A program made the translations under genes and the position numbers. Positions 50,501 to 60,900 of a DNA stretch of 64,000 bases are shown here, piece after piece. Every line of letters begins with the position of its first letter. Position 1 is the stretch's first letter. Source of the stretch: Pterobdella sp. o SKG-2022 (lineage: Eukaryota > Annelida > Clitellata > Hirudinida > Piscicolidae); contig OZ038322.1 in the NCBI GenBank assembly GCA_964035795.1, positions 11,734,038 through 11,798,037 of the forward strand. Reading direction: 5' to 3'. The notes beneath the pieces are model-generated. The model saw only the letters and a program-made list of their open reading frames with translations, was not told where the DNA came from and made no database searches.

Positions 50501-53500
50501 TACAAACAGCTTCAAAACCAAGCCTACAAAGCACTGTATTAATAATCTCATAACCAAAAACATCGTTAAGGCACTTGGAATACATAAAAAAGCTAAACCT
50601 CATGCTGGTGTTTGAGGCTAAGGTCCAGAAAGTTGTGTTCTTAGGCAGGCCCAAAAAGTCGTCAATGAAGTGTATGATGCAATTACTGCTTTTTATATCT
50701 TTCCTTGTTATTCTTGCCCTCCCACATTCGTTCAAAACATATTCTTATGTAGAATATTGCATATTGTTCAAACAAAAACTAAGTAATGAAGTACAATAGT
50801 CTGACTCTCAAAGTAAGGACAACAAACACAAATTATTTCTTTGTGTTTGTTGTCCTTACTTTGAGAACTAAGTATCCACTAATTTATTATTGTCTATTTA
50901 AAACTAATAACAACCTTGGCCATTTAGTTCAAAAACTTTGATATAGCCCTTGATTGCATCGACGGGCATGCCTATTTCAGTGGTATATTTCAGCAAAGAT
51001 ATATGATAAGCTTTGTTTGGTACCACTAAGCTTTCCACCACCTAATGAACAAATTAAACTTGTCGAAATAAAATTTCAATATATATTTAAAGTTAACAAA
51101 AAACAAGATATACTGAGTAGTCGTAAGGCTTACTGGTTGGAAATAAATTCAAATGAATAAACCTACAGTATCAGGCAAATTCAATATGAAGTTTTAACAA
51201 AAAGCTTTTACGTTATTATTTAAAAACTTTTGTGTATTACAAGTTTAAGTGTATTATTTATGTCATTTAAATTGCAGAAATAATGTATAGACATTTTTCA
51301 TTAGTTTTGGGTCCAGCCACTGTATTTTAGCCAGATCATCTCGGAAGTTTGCTCGGTATCTGAGTTGAATAGGATATTGCGTCTATGAATGAAAGCTTGA
51401 TGATTGGATTAAATATTTCTTGAAACTTAAATTTAATTTTTTGTCTTTTATTGTTCATTTAATATCATGTATTGAATTTTTAATTTTACATAACATGAAC
51501 AGCAGTATAACCTAATATTGGAAAAAAATAAAAAGCTATTTAAAAAATAAAATACATCTAAAAATCATCCTAAAAACGAATTTTAAACAACATTTAAGCC
51601 CCTAACCGGTGCACAACATCGTTATTTGGCACAAAAAGAGTGCAAAGAGCATCGGCGTTGCTCGTGTATCTGCCAACTGCGGACCCGTATTTCTGGTCTG
51701 GTACCATAGAGCCGGACTTGACGTTGTCGTCATATTGTTTAAAAGTCAAGAACATATCGCTGCAGTGTTTAGTTTTATGTTTTACATCTCTATGAGGCTT
51801 TGAATGGATAGGTTTTATTAGATCGCTTTTTGAATAAAAGAAATATTTGTTTGGAATATAAAAAAAATATATGAATTTAAAAAATATTGAATGAACGTTA
51901 AAATGATTGTGTTTCATTATTTGAAAACTAATTAAATAGTTGTTGTATCTTGAATTTGTGAGTTCTCAACTAAAAAAATAGACTTATTAACAAGATAGAA
52001 GCACTTCACTAATCAGAGTAACTAACGATAAGGGAAATAGCTAGAATACGAATCTACCAAAATTATATCGCACTGAAAATTTCAACGCTTATATGTATAT
52101 ATAGGTGCGCAGTCACTCCCTACAGACATATACACAGTCTCTAAAACGGAAAACTACCCACAACAATAATTACACTATTCACAAAAAATAGGGAAACTAT
52201 TTTAAAAATAGACAAAAATAATATTTTAATGATTAAATTTACGTTATAAAAACACCACAAAGTAAGATATGTTTTCAACCTGCCTTCATGTCTCAAGTAG
52301 TCATGAGCGTTTATTCCTTCGGTGACTTCCAAGCCGTTCTTAGCATTCACAAAAAACTTATCTATGATGTGACACCTGGTTTGTTTCAAAAGTCAACGTT
52401 TTGTACAAATGGCTGAGTAATAGCTCAAACAATTACTCAAATAGAAAAAAAAAGAATTAAAATATATTTTTAAAAAAAATTAAAATTTATTATTATAAAC
52501 TAACAAAATTTTTTTACTAACAACGAGGCCTTTCTTAAGCAGAACTTAATCAAATGATAATGTAGCACTTAGTATTATAATTATTGCTTACGAAAAGCTC
52601 CGTTATCAAATGAAGCTTTTTGTTTGTGTTCAGTGCACTTATTATTGGCATATTGGTACCTAACAATCGTTTATTCAAAAAATAAACGGAACTTCTTAAA
52701 GTAATCAATTTATACCTTCCATTCAGGGCTTCGAGATTCTTTGTCACAATTTCAGCGTTGTTCACAAAAATTTTGTCCTAGTATCATTTAAAGTAATTAA
52801 ACCAAAACACTGAAAAGCTGGTTATGTTTAAAAACCAAAAAAAAAATCTAATTAAAGAAACAAAAAAAAACCTTTATTTTGTTAACGAAAATAAAGGAGG
52901 TTGAATATTTAGTGGTTAATTTCATCATCTCTTTCTGTCCCATATCTTCAAGACTCCATAGTTCCCGCACTGTAGTCGTATGACGTTATCAAACATAATA
53001 TAAACTATTAAAGTAACATATAGCCTATAAGCAATAGTAATTTGGATTTTGAAAATTCTGTATATGATGTTCCCAGAAGATAGTGTTTTATGATTTATTT
53101 TTTAAAATAGTTTTCCAATTTTGCATATACCAATCATATTTTGCGATGATGGTTTCTCGGAATCAAAATTTAAAACTATTTCATATAACGTCCAAATACA
53201 CTTCAACAACCACATCATTTGCCAAATCAATTCAAACATTTGTAATCATCATCAAATCTGACCAACCCGGAAAATATCATTATATCAAATGTTTGAAAAA
53301 TATTAGTTTGATTTGCATTTTAATTGAGCAATTCAGCGAAAAACAATGATTAAAAGAATATTGTAAATTGTACAATAAAATGAGAAAAAAATTTCAGACC
53401 TAGGTGATAACTGAAATATAAATCGAGTTGTTTTGACATTGTCCCATTCAAGGAGTAAATCTCAGCCACGGGCAGGTTAGTGAAGTAGGTGTTGTAAGTT

Positions 53501-54734
53501 GCAAAAAAAGTGTTTCTCTTGTTATTTTGGTTGCCCAAGTATGACCACAGATCAATATTTTGCATGTAGCTACTCAGCTGTTGAAGTAGGAAGGTTAGGA
53601 TTATTCACTATTGTATGTCTCATATCTTCTTGAAACTGTTTTTTTGTCGCTTTATTAAATGTGGGTAATTTGAATAAATAAACTTCCATAATGGGTTATT
53701 TCAATTAATTATTCCTATTTTTCTTACAGTGTTCTTATTGTTAACTAGTTATTTACTTGAGTATACCAAACATTCAGTTATTTCAAAATACAGGGTTTTT
53801 TACCCCATTTCAACTTTTTTTATTACTATTTATACAAAAATCTTTGAAAAAATGATATATTTTGTAATTAACTTTTTCTAATTTTTGATGTGTAAACCAA
53901 AAAAAAACATACATATCTCAAGTCTGCCCTCTTCTGGATTATATTTCTTATAGATGTTTCTTGACAACAACAGTTGCAAATCAACAAAAATATTATTGAA
54001 TAAAAACACGTATTTTGCATATTTAAAACAAAATATCACTAATGCTTATGACTGATGGTATTATTTTCAAATATTTTCACCTCTTTCACACCTGAATTAG
54101 ATTCAAAATCAAAGTTCAAGCGCTTAATTATAAAGAATTTATTAAATTTATAAATAGAGATTCAAATTGATTTGAGTAAATCATTTGGTATCAATAAAAT
54201 AAATGTATTTTTTGAGTCATTTTAAAATATGGAGCAATGTTTTTAGCATTTTTCGTCATAAATACTACTGAATCATTATTTTTTGAATTATCAAATTCAA
54301 CACTTGTTTATGAAAAGAAATTAACTAAGTTTTTCATTCTAGTGTCACACTAGATAATGTGAGATATTCTTACAAAAAGTTTCGTGTATTAAGTTTCTCA
54401 ATAAACCTAGTGTTTGTTTCTATTATATTGATTTTTGGCTATTTCACGTCAACATTGTATTTTTGGATATTCATGAGAGCGAAGTAATGACTAATAAACT
54501 TCTTTCTTCTTTTTTTCCTTCTTCTATGCCAGTTCGGTCGAAAGGTCGTTTTGCTGAGATGGTGATATCATTTCGTAACTGAAAATGTAAAAAACATTAC
54601 TGTTGCTAAGAATATTAAATAAAACGAAACAAAAAAGAAGACTGAAAACATCACCTGTTTCGGAGCTTTCAACGTGCGAGATCCTACATCATCTACCAAA
54701 CAAGAATGCCAGTTCACATTTTTAGCCTTATCAC
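47600..54734 (-). CDS. Fasciclin-type adhesion protein with four FAS1 modules
   Basis: Extracellular matrix or adhesion protein of the fasciclin I / TGFBI / periostin type. Exons in transcript order: 54655-54734 (tentative), 53400-53577, 52872-52969, 52716-52777, 52280-52375, 51607-51759, 51293-51359, 50915-51041, 50599-50743, 49751-49922, 49507-49621, 49032-49111, 48680-48744, 48277-48427, 48013-48063, 47826-47899, 47600-47715 (stop TAG). FAS1-1: NTFFATYNTYFTNLP to NAEIVTKNLEALNGRCHIID. FAS1-2: CTLFVPNNDVVHR, WLDPKLMKNVVESLVV, GRARITRKDIKSSNCIIHF. FAS1-3: KYTIFAPINDAF, VRAMVIDANICTLSGVIHVV. FAS1-4: GTFFVINKAGVTKLP, FNGDITVSNKDG, EEGLLYQVVGSYM. It ends EINRKKR without a hydrophobic GPI signal. 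All junctions match in phase except 48277/48063, one base out. The signal-peptide exon was not found. Confidence 0.88.
50807..50867. repeat. Perfect 27-bp inverted repeat with 7-nt loop
   Basis: Left arm 50807-50833 and right arm 50841-50867 are exact reverse complements (starting TCTCAAAGTAAGGACAACAA); loop TTATTTC. Intronic, between fasciclin exons 50915-51041 and 50599-50743. It could be a hairpin RNA, a minimal MITE-like relic or a recent palindromic duplication. Confidence 0.95.
54343..54420 (+). repeat. Dispersed hammerhead-like element, copy 5
   Basis: Closing helix ACACTAG (54347-54353) with CTAGTGT (54407-54413); inner stem GTGAG (54359-54363) with CTTAC (54369-54373); then AAAAAGTTTCGTG and AATAAAC. 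The copy that best shows the closing helix. It lies in a fasciclin-gene intron. Confidence 0.6.
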
Positions 54735-55932
54735 CTAACATAATATTTGACAATCAATTATTTTAAAGAACTTTAATCGTATTTCTCTTTACATATAATG
54801 TTGAATTTGCATAATTAGGTTTTTGTTCTTTTTAGAAGAAAGCCTTATTATTTGAGCTTTTATTAATAACTATATCTGCGTTTGCCTATGAATGATAAAA
54901 AATAATCAAAGCTTTTATATTGTATCAGTGTCATCTTTTCCATGCGATCGCAAACATTGCTAGAAACCACTCACTATCTACAACTTGAACCGCTCTAATG
55001 CTTCAAGACTTTAAACACCTTCTACAAAACAATAAATCTTGTTTTAATTTTTAAATACTCAACTGTATTGATGAATCGAAAGATTTATTTGAATAATTGG
55101 TGCCAAACAGAAATAACTCTGACGATACGTGATAGCTCAAATATGTTGAAGAAATTAATGAAATCAAACCCAGATCTAGAATATCTTAACTGACTTTACA
55201 AGAATCGACTGAGATAAGAAAAAAATTATCTAAACTAAAAAATATGTGAAAAACACCGTGAATAGAAAAATGACACTAGCATATCAGAAAAATAGTAAAG
55301 GTAAGAATAATTAAAAATAGAAACAGTAAAGAGATATGATTTTCAAAAGATTTAAATCGTTTTATGAACTTTTAACTTATAAGATATTTAAAATAACGTA
55401 TGAATATACTAATTAAATTGATAAACTTTCTAACTCATTATAATTCCAACAGTCGATGAAAAACACGGGATTAAGACTAAAACCCTAACAATTTACTAAC
55501 ATAATTGAGTGGTATAAAGAAGACAGACAAATGGTACGTACACATGGACATGATGTCCAAAATCCTTATAAGTTTTACGACTTTCAAACGCCTAAAAACA
55601 GCCATATAATAAATTAATAAAAATTATGAAAATCAAACAACGAAAACGCATTGAAAAAAAAACGCAAAAATCGTAATTCAAGTTGATGTAGTCAACTTTC
55701 TGATGGGACGATGACTGGGGTTAAGGACTACATGAATGTTAATACGATTAAAGCTTCGAATTGCGGCTTTGTGTTATACAATATTTGAACGAATAATCGT
55801 TATAAAAATTATAAATATTAAACATTATTTTTCCTATGAAATTTCTGTTGGTATTAAACAATGTACTATTATAATAGGTGAAGGGGTTTTCTGGTGCTTT
55901 AAAGATGCTTTTACTCAAATTAAGGAATATAT
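54735..55932. other. Spacer between fasciclin-type gene and ARPC5
   Basis: AT-rich, 1.2 kb. It should contain the signal-peptide exon and promoter of the fasciclin-type gene and the ARPC5 3' UTR. I could not identify a convincing signal-peptide exon. Confidence 0.4.
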
Positions 55933-57492
55933 TTACAATTTTTTTCTATCCACCAATGTTCTAACAACACAACCAACACCAGCCAAGTTGAAAACCTGCA
56001 AAAAAAAACATGTGATTGAAAATAAACTTTTTAACATAAGATAAAAACTTTTAACATATGAGTTCAGTTGCTTCTTTAGTACTATATGAACTTATATGAA
56101 GATTTATTGCTTGATTTTGAGTTTTCATATTATGATAAGTTTAAATCGCCCATGGCAACATTTTATGTTTAATATAATGATCAATCATTGTTGATTTCAT
56201 TTACAATAGAACTAATTAAAACAGTAAAACAATGAAAACCAATAAATAAGTAATTTTGATGCACCCAATGTATTTTTTATAAATTTTCTGTTTAATACTT
56301 CAAAAAAAAGAAGTTCATTTAAACAGTTATGTTTATTGGATCAAATTAATACTAAAACATACCTTTTCATGCCAGTTTAAAAGTTGAGCTGGACTAAAAT
56401 CATTAGGATATTCAAATCCCTGGTGATATCAATGTTATAAACATTGCCATTTGTTTATCATATAACTTAGTTTGTCCCTGACTTTTAAATGATTTTTTTT
56501 TCATTAAAAAACATATCAATTTAATTTTAAATGAGTCTTTTAATTGAAGATCAAATCATACCTGATTATTTGTTCATAGGTTAATTCATCATCATCATCA
56601 TAAACATTCATTACATATTCCTACACCAAATTAAATATTTATATATTAAAACAACCTTATATATAAACTTCATGAGAAGGTCAGTGTGAAGAGGAACAGA
56701 TAACTGACTGATGACCTGGTCCACTTCTGATGTTTTAAAAGAACAAACCACTTTTAAAACACACCGAGTGATCAAAGACTGCCAAACAATATATTAAAAG
56801 TTGAAATTTGTACGTTTTAAAAATTAAAAAAAAACATTTGATTGATAAAGTTTGGAGCATTTTTAGTTTTACAATTAATTGTCATCCTGAACCTTATAGT
56901 TTATATTTTCATAAGGATTTTAAACCATCTTTATTACAATGTTTATGAAACATAATACTAATATTAGAATTTATAATCTATAAAAACCTATAAGTACATT
57001 TTAATCAATTTTAAATAGAAAAATTTAATTTTTGCAAAAAATAATTTTAAGGTTAATAAAAAACAATGTAATCCAAAACCTTACTAAAATATAAAAATAT
57101 AAACCTTCAATTTTTATTGCATACTAACTTTGTATTTTGAATCTTTAATATTGAGGTTGACATTGCTTAAAACGTACAACAATGCTTCAGTGTTTCTGCC
57201 CCTTTTGATTACCATAAAAACAATAAACTATTTTTTATCATTTTAAACGAGTTTTAATATATATAAAATGATGAATGGTTCTTTATAATTTATTTGGAAT
57301 GATTGGTTTTTTTCTAAAAGAAACTAGTATGCGATATCAAATCAAAACTAACGTCTGCAATAAGTTTTGGATTTCATTTTCGTTGATTTGATTTTCTGAA
57401 ATTTTGTTTTCATCTTCTTCTTCTTTGAATTTTTCTTCTGTATATTCGTCAACATTCACTTTACGGAATGAACCTTTGGCAGTCGACGCCAT
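55933..57492 (-). CDS. ARPC5: Actin-related protein 2/3 complex subunit 5 (p16-Arc)
   Basis: Subunit of the Arp2/3 complex, which nucleates branched actin filaments in the cytoplasm. Exons in transcript order: 57353-57492, 57129-57201, 56656-56778, 56363-56419, 55933-55995. All junctions keep phase and the total is 456 bp, 151 aa, the same length as human ARPC5. Family landmarks: N-terminal FRKVNVDEYTEEKF, acidic linker, GRNTEALLYVLSNVNLNIKD, VLKVVCSFKTSEVDQVISQL, DLLMKFIYKGFEYPNDFSPA, QLLNWHEK, and C-terminal GVGCVVRTLVDRKKL. The start chosen is the ATG giving MASTAKGSFRKV; an upstream in-frame ATG at 57579 would add a 29-aa extension unlike the family. The neighbouring gene ends 448 bp upstream on the same strand. 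Confidence 0.97.
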
Positions 57493-57939
57493 TTTTAAGT
57501 TTACTTTTACCTCACTAAAAAGCCAACTATTATTAACTATTGCTAGCCTATACTTAATATTTTTGAAATACAATTTCAAGTGTTTTAAAACCTTTCAAGC
57601 AGAGTATTTAACTGACTCATTAATTTTTATCTTATGAAAAATTGTTAACTCGTTTTTTTAATAAGTGTCAAACGTAGTACATTTATTTTTAAAATTATTT
57701 CAATTTAACTGTTAAATTTATTATTTTGACGATGAAAAACTTTCAACATTGAAAGAATATATATTAAGAAATTAATGAAATATTTTATGCCAAAAAGCTT
57801 TGTAAAAAAAATTGTGAAGAATTTGGAAACTGATTTTATTCAATATTTATACAATCAGTTTTTTATTTAATAAAAGATTAAAAAACAATCAACATACTAC
57901 TTGAAATATTAAATTAAAATTTATTTATGCAAACAAAAT
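57493..57939. other. Intergenic spacer, ARPC5 promoter region
   Basis: 447 bp between the ARPC5 start and the stop of the upstream type II membrane protein gene on the same strand. AT-rich; a degenerate AAAAAGCTTTGTAA motif lies at 57791-57805. No clear TATA box placed. Confidence 0.45.
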
Positions 57940-60900
57940 TTAGGAATTGTACTTCTGGCATGGCAGGGTCTTTGGCTCAACAGTATAATTTTCATCAACC
58001 CATTCTAAACATTCCATAAAACCTACTTTATCGCTTTCATTTAAGTAGCACACATTCAGTAAGTAGTGAGATAGTTTTTCTATTTCGAAGCTTCCTTGCA
58101 TTGTGAAAATCGTTACGTACCTTCGATATCTGGAAATTTGATTTTGTTCTTTGTCTTTTGATGAACTATAAATAAAAAATTCAATTGAAAAAAATTAATT
58201 AGGAAAATTTAAAGCATCATAATAAAAAAAAATTTGAACCCCCATCACGCAACCAAAGCATATATTAAGCAATAAAGCTGGTCTGAAAGTTTTCGGAACT
58301 CACGCTTTTTTGAATGTTGTGGCTGGTACTGCGATGTTGATGAAGTTCGAAGAAAAAGACACACTCTGTTTGAGACAATCTGTCGTCTGTCAAGGTGTAT
58401 TGTTGTTGATTGGAATTTTTAAAAAAGATTAAAGATATATATGAATATATTATTTTCACTTAAACTTTCATTTTTTGAAAAAAAAATATAGATAAGAGCA
58501 TTGTCAATTGCTAACAAGTTTTTTCCATTGTCTTTGTCAGTGGAAGTTGTTCTTATTTTATGTGTAAATCTTCCAGGTTATTTAAATTTATGTTGAGGGA
58601 TTTGAGGTCTTTTAGTAGAACGGACACTATTGTAGTTTTTGGTTGGTCTCAGGTTGGTTTGGCTGGAGCGTGGAAGTATGCATCCATTGATGTTTGCGCA
58701 GACGAGTCGACTCAATCTTAGTATGTGTCTTAGTAAGGTGAGTCTTTTGTTTTTTATTGTAGAGCTTAGTTTCCTTTGGCTAGTTTTGCAATGCAGTTCT
58801 TCGTTTGAGATTTTTTTCTGGCCAAAAAACGCCTATGACCCTTGGAAGAAGACGTCAGTGAAAAGCGTCCAGCTTCTCCTCGCCTATTTTCGTCAATGAC
58901 CATGTGCCACAGTTGTAGAGCAATATGAGGAGAATATATGCGTTGAACATGCTCAGTTTTTTGTTTTGGCTAATTTTGTTTTTGTGCCACAGTATCCACA
59001 GTTTGTTAATGGCGACTAGAGTCAGGGCTTTTCTGTGGGAAATTTCCCTATCCATTGATAAGTATGTTCCTAGTTTTTTTGTTTTTATATTATCGAGGCT
59101 GGTAAATGTAAGTGTGGTTATTTTTGTTTTATGAGGGTTTACTTTGATGTTGTATTTTGCAATTTGTTTCGAAATTTCTATTATATCTAAGGGTTTCTTA
59201 GTTACAAAATCTATGTCGTCTGCGAAAACCAGTTCTTTTCCATCTAGTTGGTCTGTGAGTCGAGATATTGTTTCTTTTAGATATATACAGAACAGTATAG
59301 GGCTCAGGCTATCTTCTTGTGGTGCACCTATTGTTGTCTCGAAAGGACTTGATTTAGTGCAAAGACATTACTCACACCGGCATTCAAACTTTTATTGTAT
59401 TATCACAGTTGCTACATACAAAATTACACGTTTATAAATTAATACTAGTTATTTTCAGAAATAACTTCAAAAAAAGAGCAAGATTTTTTTATTCAACTAA
59501 AATTTTTGACCCTAATCAATCAATTATTACCTGCAATTATTATCGCACATAATACATCACAAGTATTAGAAACAAGTAAAAATTGGATAATTTTTTCAAC
59601 TTTTCGTATCACTTGATAATGTGAGCTAGACTTACGAAAAGCTTCGAGTCTGTTTTTGAATACTTTGTGTTTGTTGACCTTACAACTTGCTTTAGGCTCC
59701 TATAGCTCAGTGGTTGAGCATTAGACTAATTATCTAAAGATACCGGGTTCGATCCCGCGAGAGCCAACAATTGGTAATCCACATGGAGTAGCGCCCTGTA
59801 GAAGCAATCAATTGCGCAACCGAAACCCCAGATAGGGGCGATCAAATGATCGACATTTTTTTTTCATAGCTAATTGAAACATGCTGTCTCTGAAGAATAA
59901 TACTAATTATCAAATTAAAAATCACTCACAACTTTGATGACATCTTGAACTCTCTGGCTTTCGGGGTATGTACTATTAACAATTATCATGGTCCCACCGG
60001 CATCTGTGAGCATTGACTACATCTTTATTTAGCTCATTTTTTAAGCTTATTGTTCTGCTGTCTTAACCCCATATTAAGGGACTGCCACCTGTGATGCTTA
60101 TGAAACTTCTAGATTTTTTTAATGATTAAATTAAATTCTAAAAAAATTTACCAAATGGTGCTACATTTTCAAAGGTTATTTACTTTTTCACAATTTATAA
60201 ATTTCATTTAAGAAGCTTCTAAAGAGATTAATTTTAAATAGATTACTTTTAAATTAGTTAATATTTTATTGAAAAGTTTTAGTATAAAACCCTATCGTAA
60301 AACTTTTAGCAACATTTTTAAAGGATTATTGCTTTTTGTGTTTGTTTTTGATTTCAATTCGTTAAACCTGATTTCAACATTCTACCTCACGAAACATACT
60401 AAAAATAACTTATATAGTGTCTGTTCAAATGAATGCTCAACCCAATGTAGATCTCTTAAAAACAACATTAGATGCAGTTTTTCAAAAACAAATAAAATTT
60501 AAAATTCTAGTTTGAAAAATTTTAACACTCACATTTTCTTTTGTTTGACTCATTTTCTGGAAATTTCATTATTTTTTAATAAAAAAAATTTCTACAAATA
60601 TACTATTGCATAGTTTCTATAATTACACTATTATGAAATTAAAGAATTTGTATAAACATTTTATCATAAAATTTCTTTCGTTTTCCATTCTTTCCCAATA
60701 TGAAAAAACTTTGATTTATAAAAAAAATGTTTTTAAGTATTTAAAGAAACATTGTGAAAACTCACTTAGTCCCAGCCCCAACCCCAGACCCAAGCCAAGA
60801 ATGGCGATTAGAAAAATAATAGAAGCAATCGCCAATATTATAATTTTTCGTTTTTGACTTTTTTTTTCATTTTTTTCGGATGGGATTATAACGACATAAT

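Noticed and set aside
53925..53985. Candidate exon NIYKKYNPEEGRLEI upstream of the first FAS1 exon
   Set aside because: Protein-like and with an AG before it, but its phases fit neither neighbour.
54480..54562. Possible exon reading LRNDITISAKRPFDRTGIEEG in the fasciclin-type gene
   Set aside because: It has an acceptor and fits the phase after 54655-54734, but no donor leads onward in phase except weakly, and direct joining of 54655 to 53577 also works; left out of the model.
59695..59766. Functional tRNA-Ile gene
   Set aside because: The acceptor stem has a mismatch and a wobble pair, and a SINE body and T-run tail follow directly.
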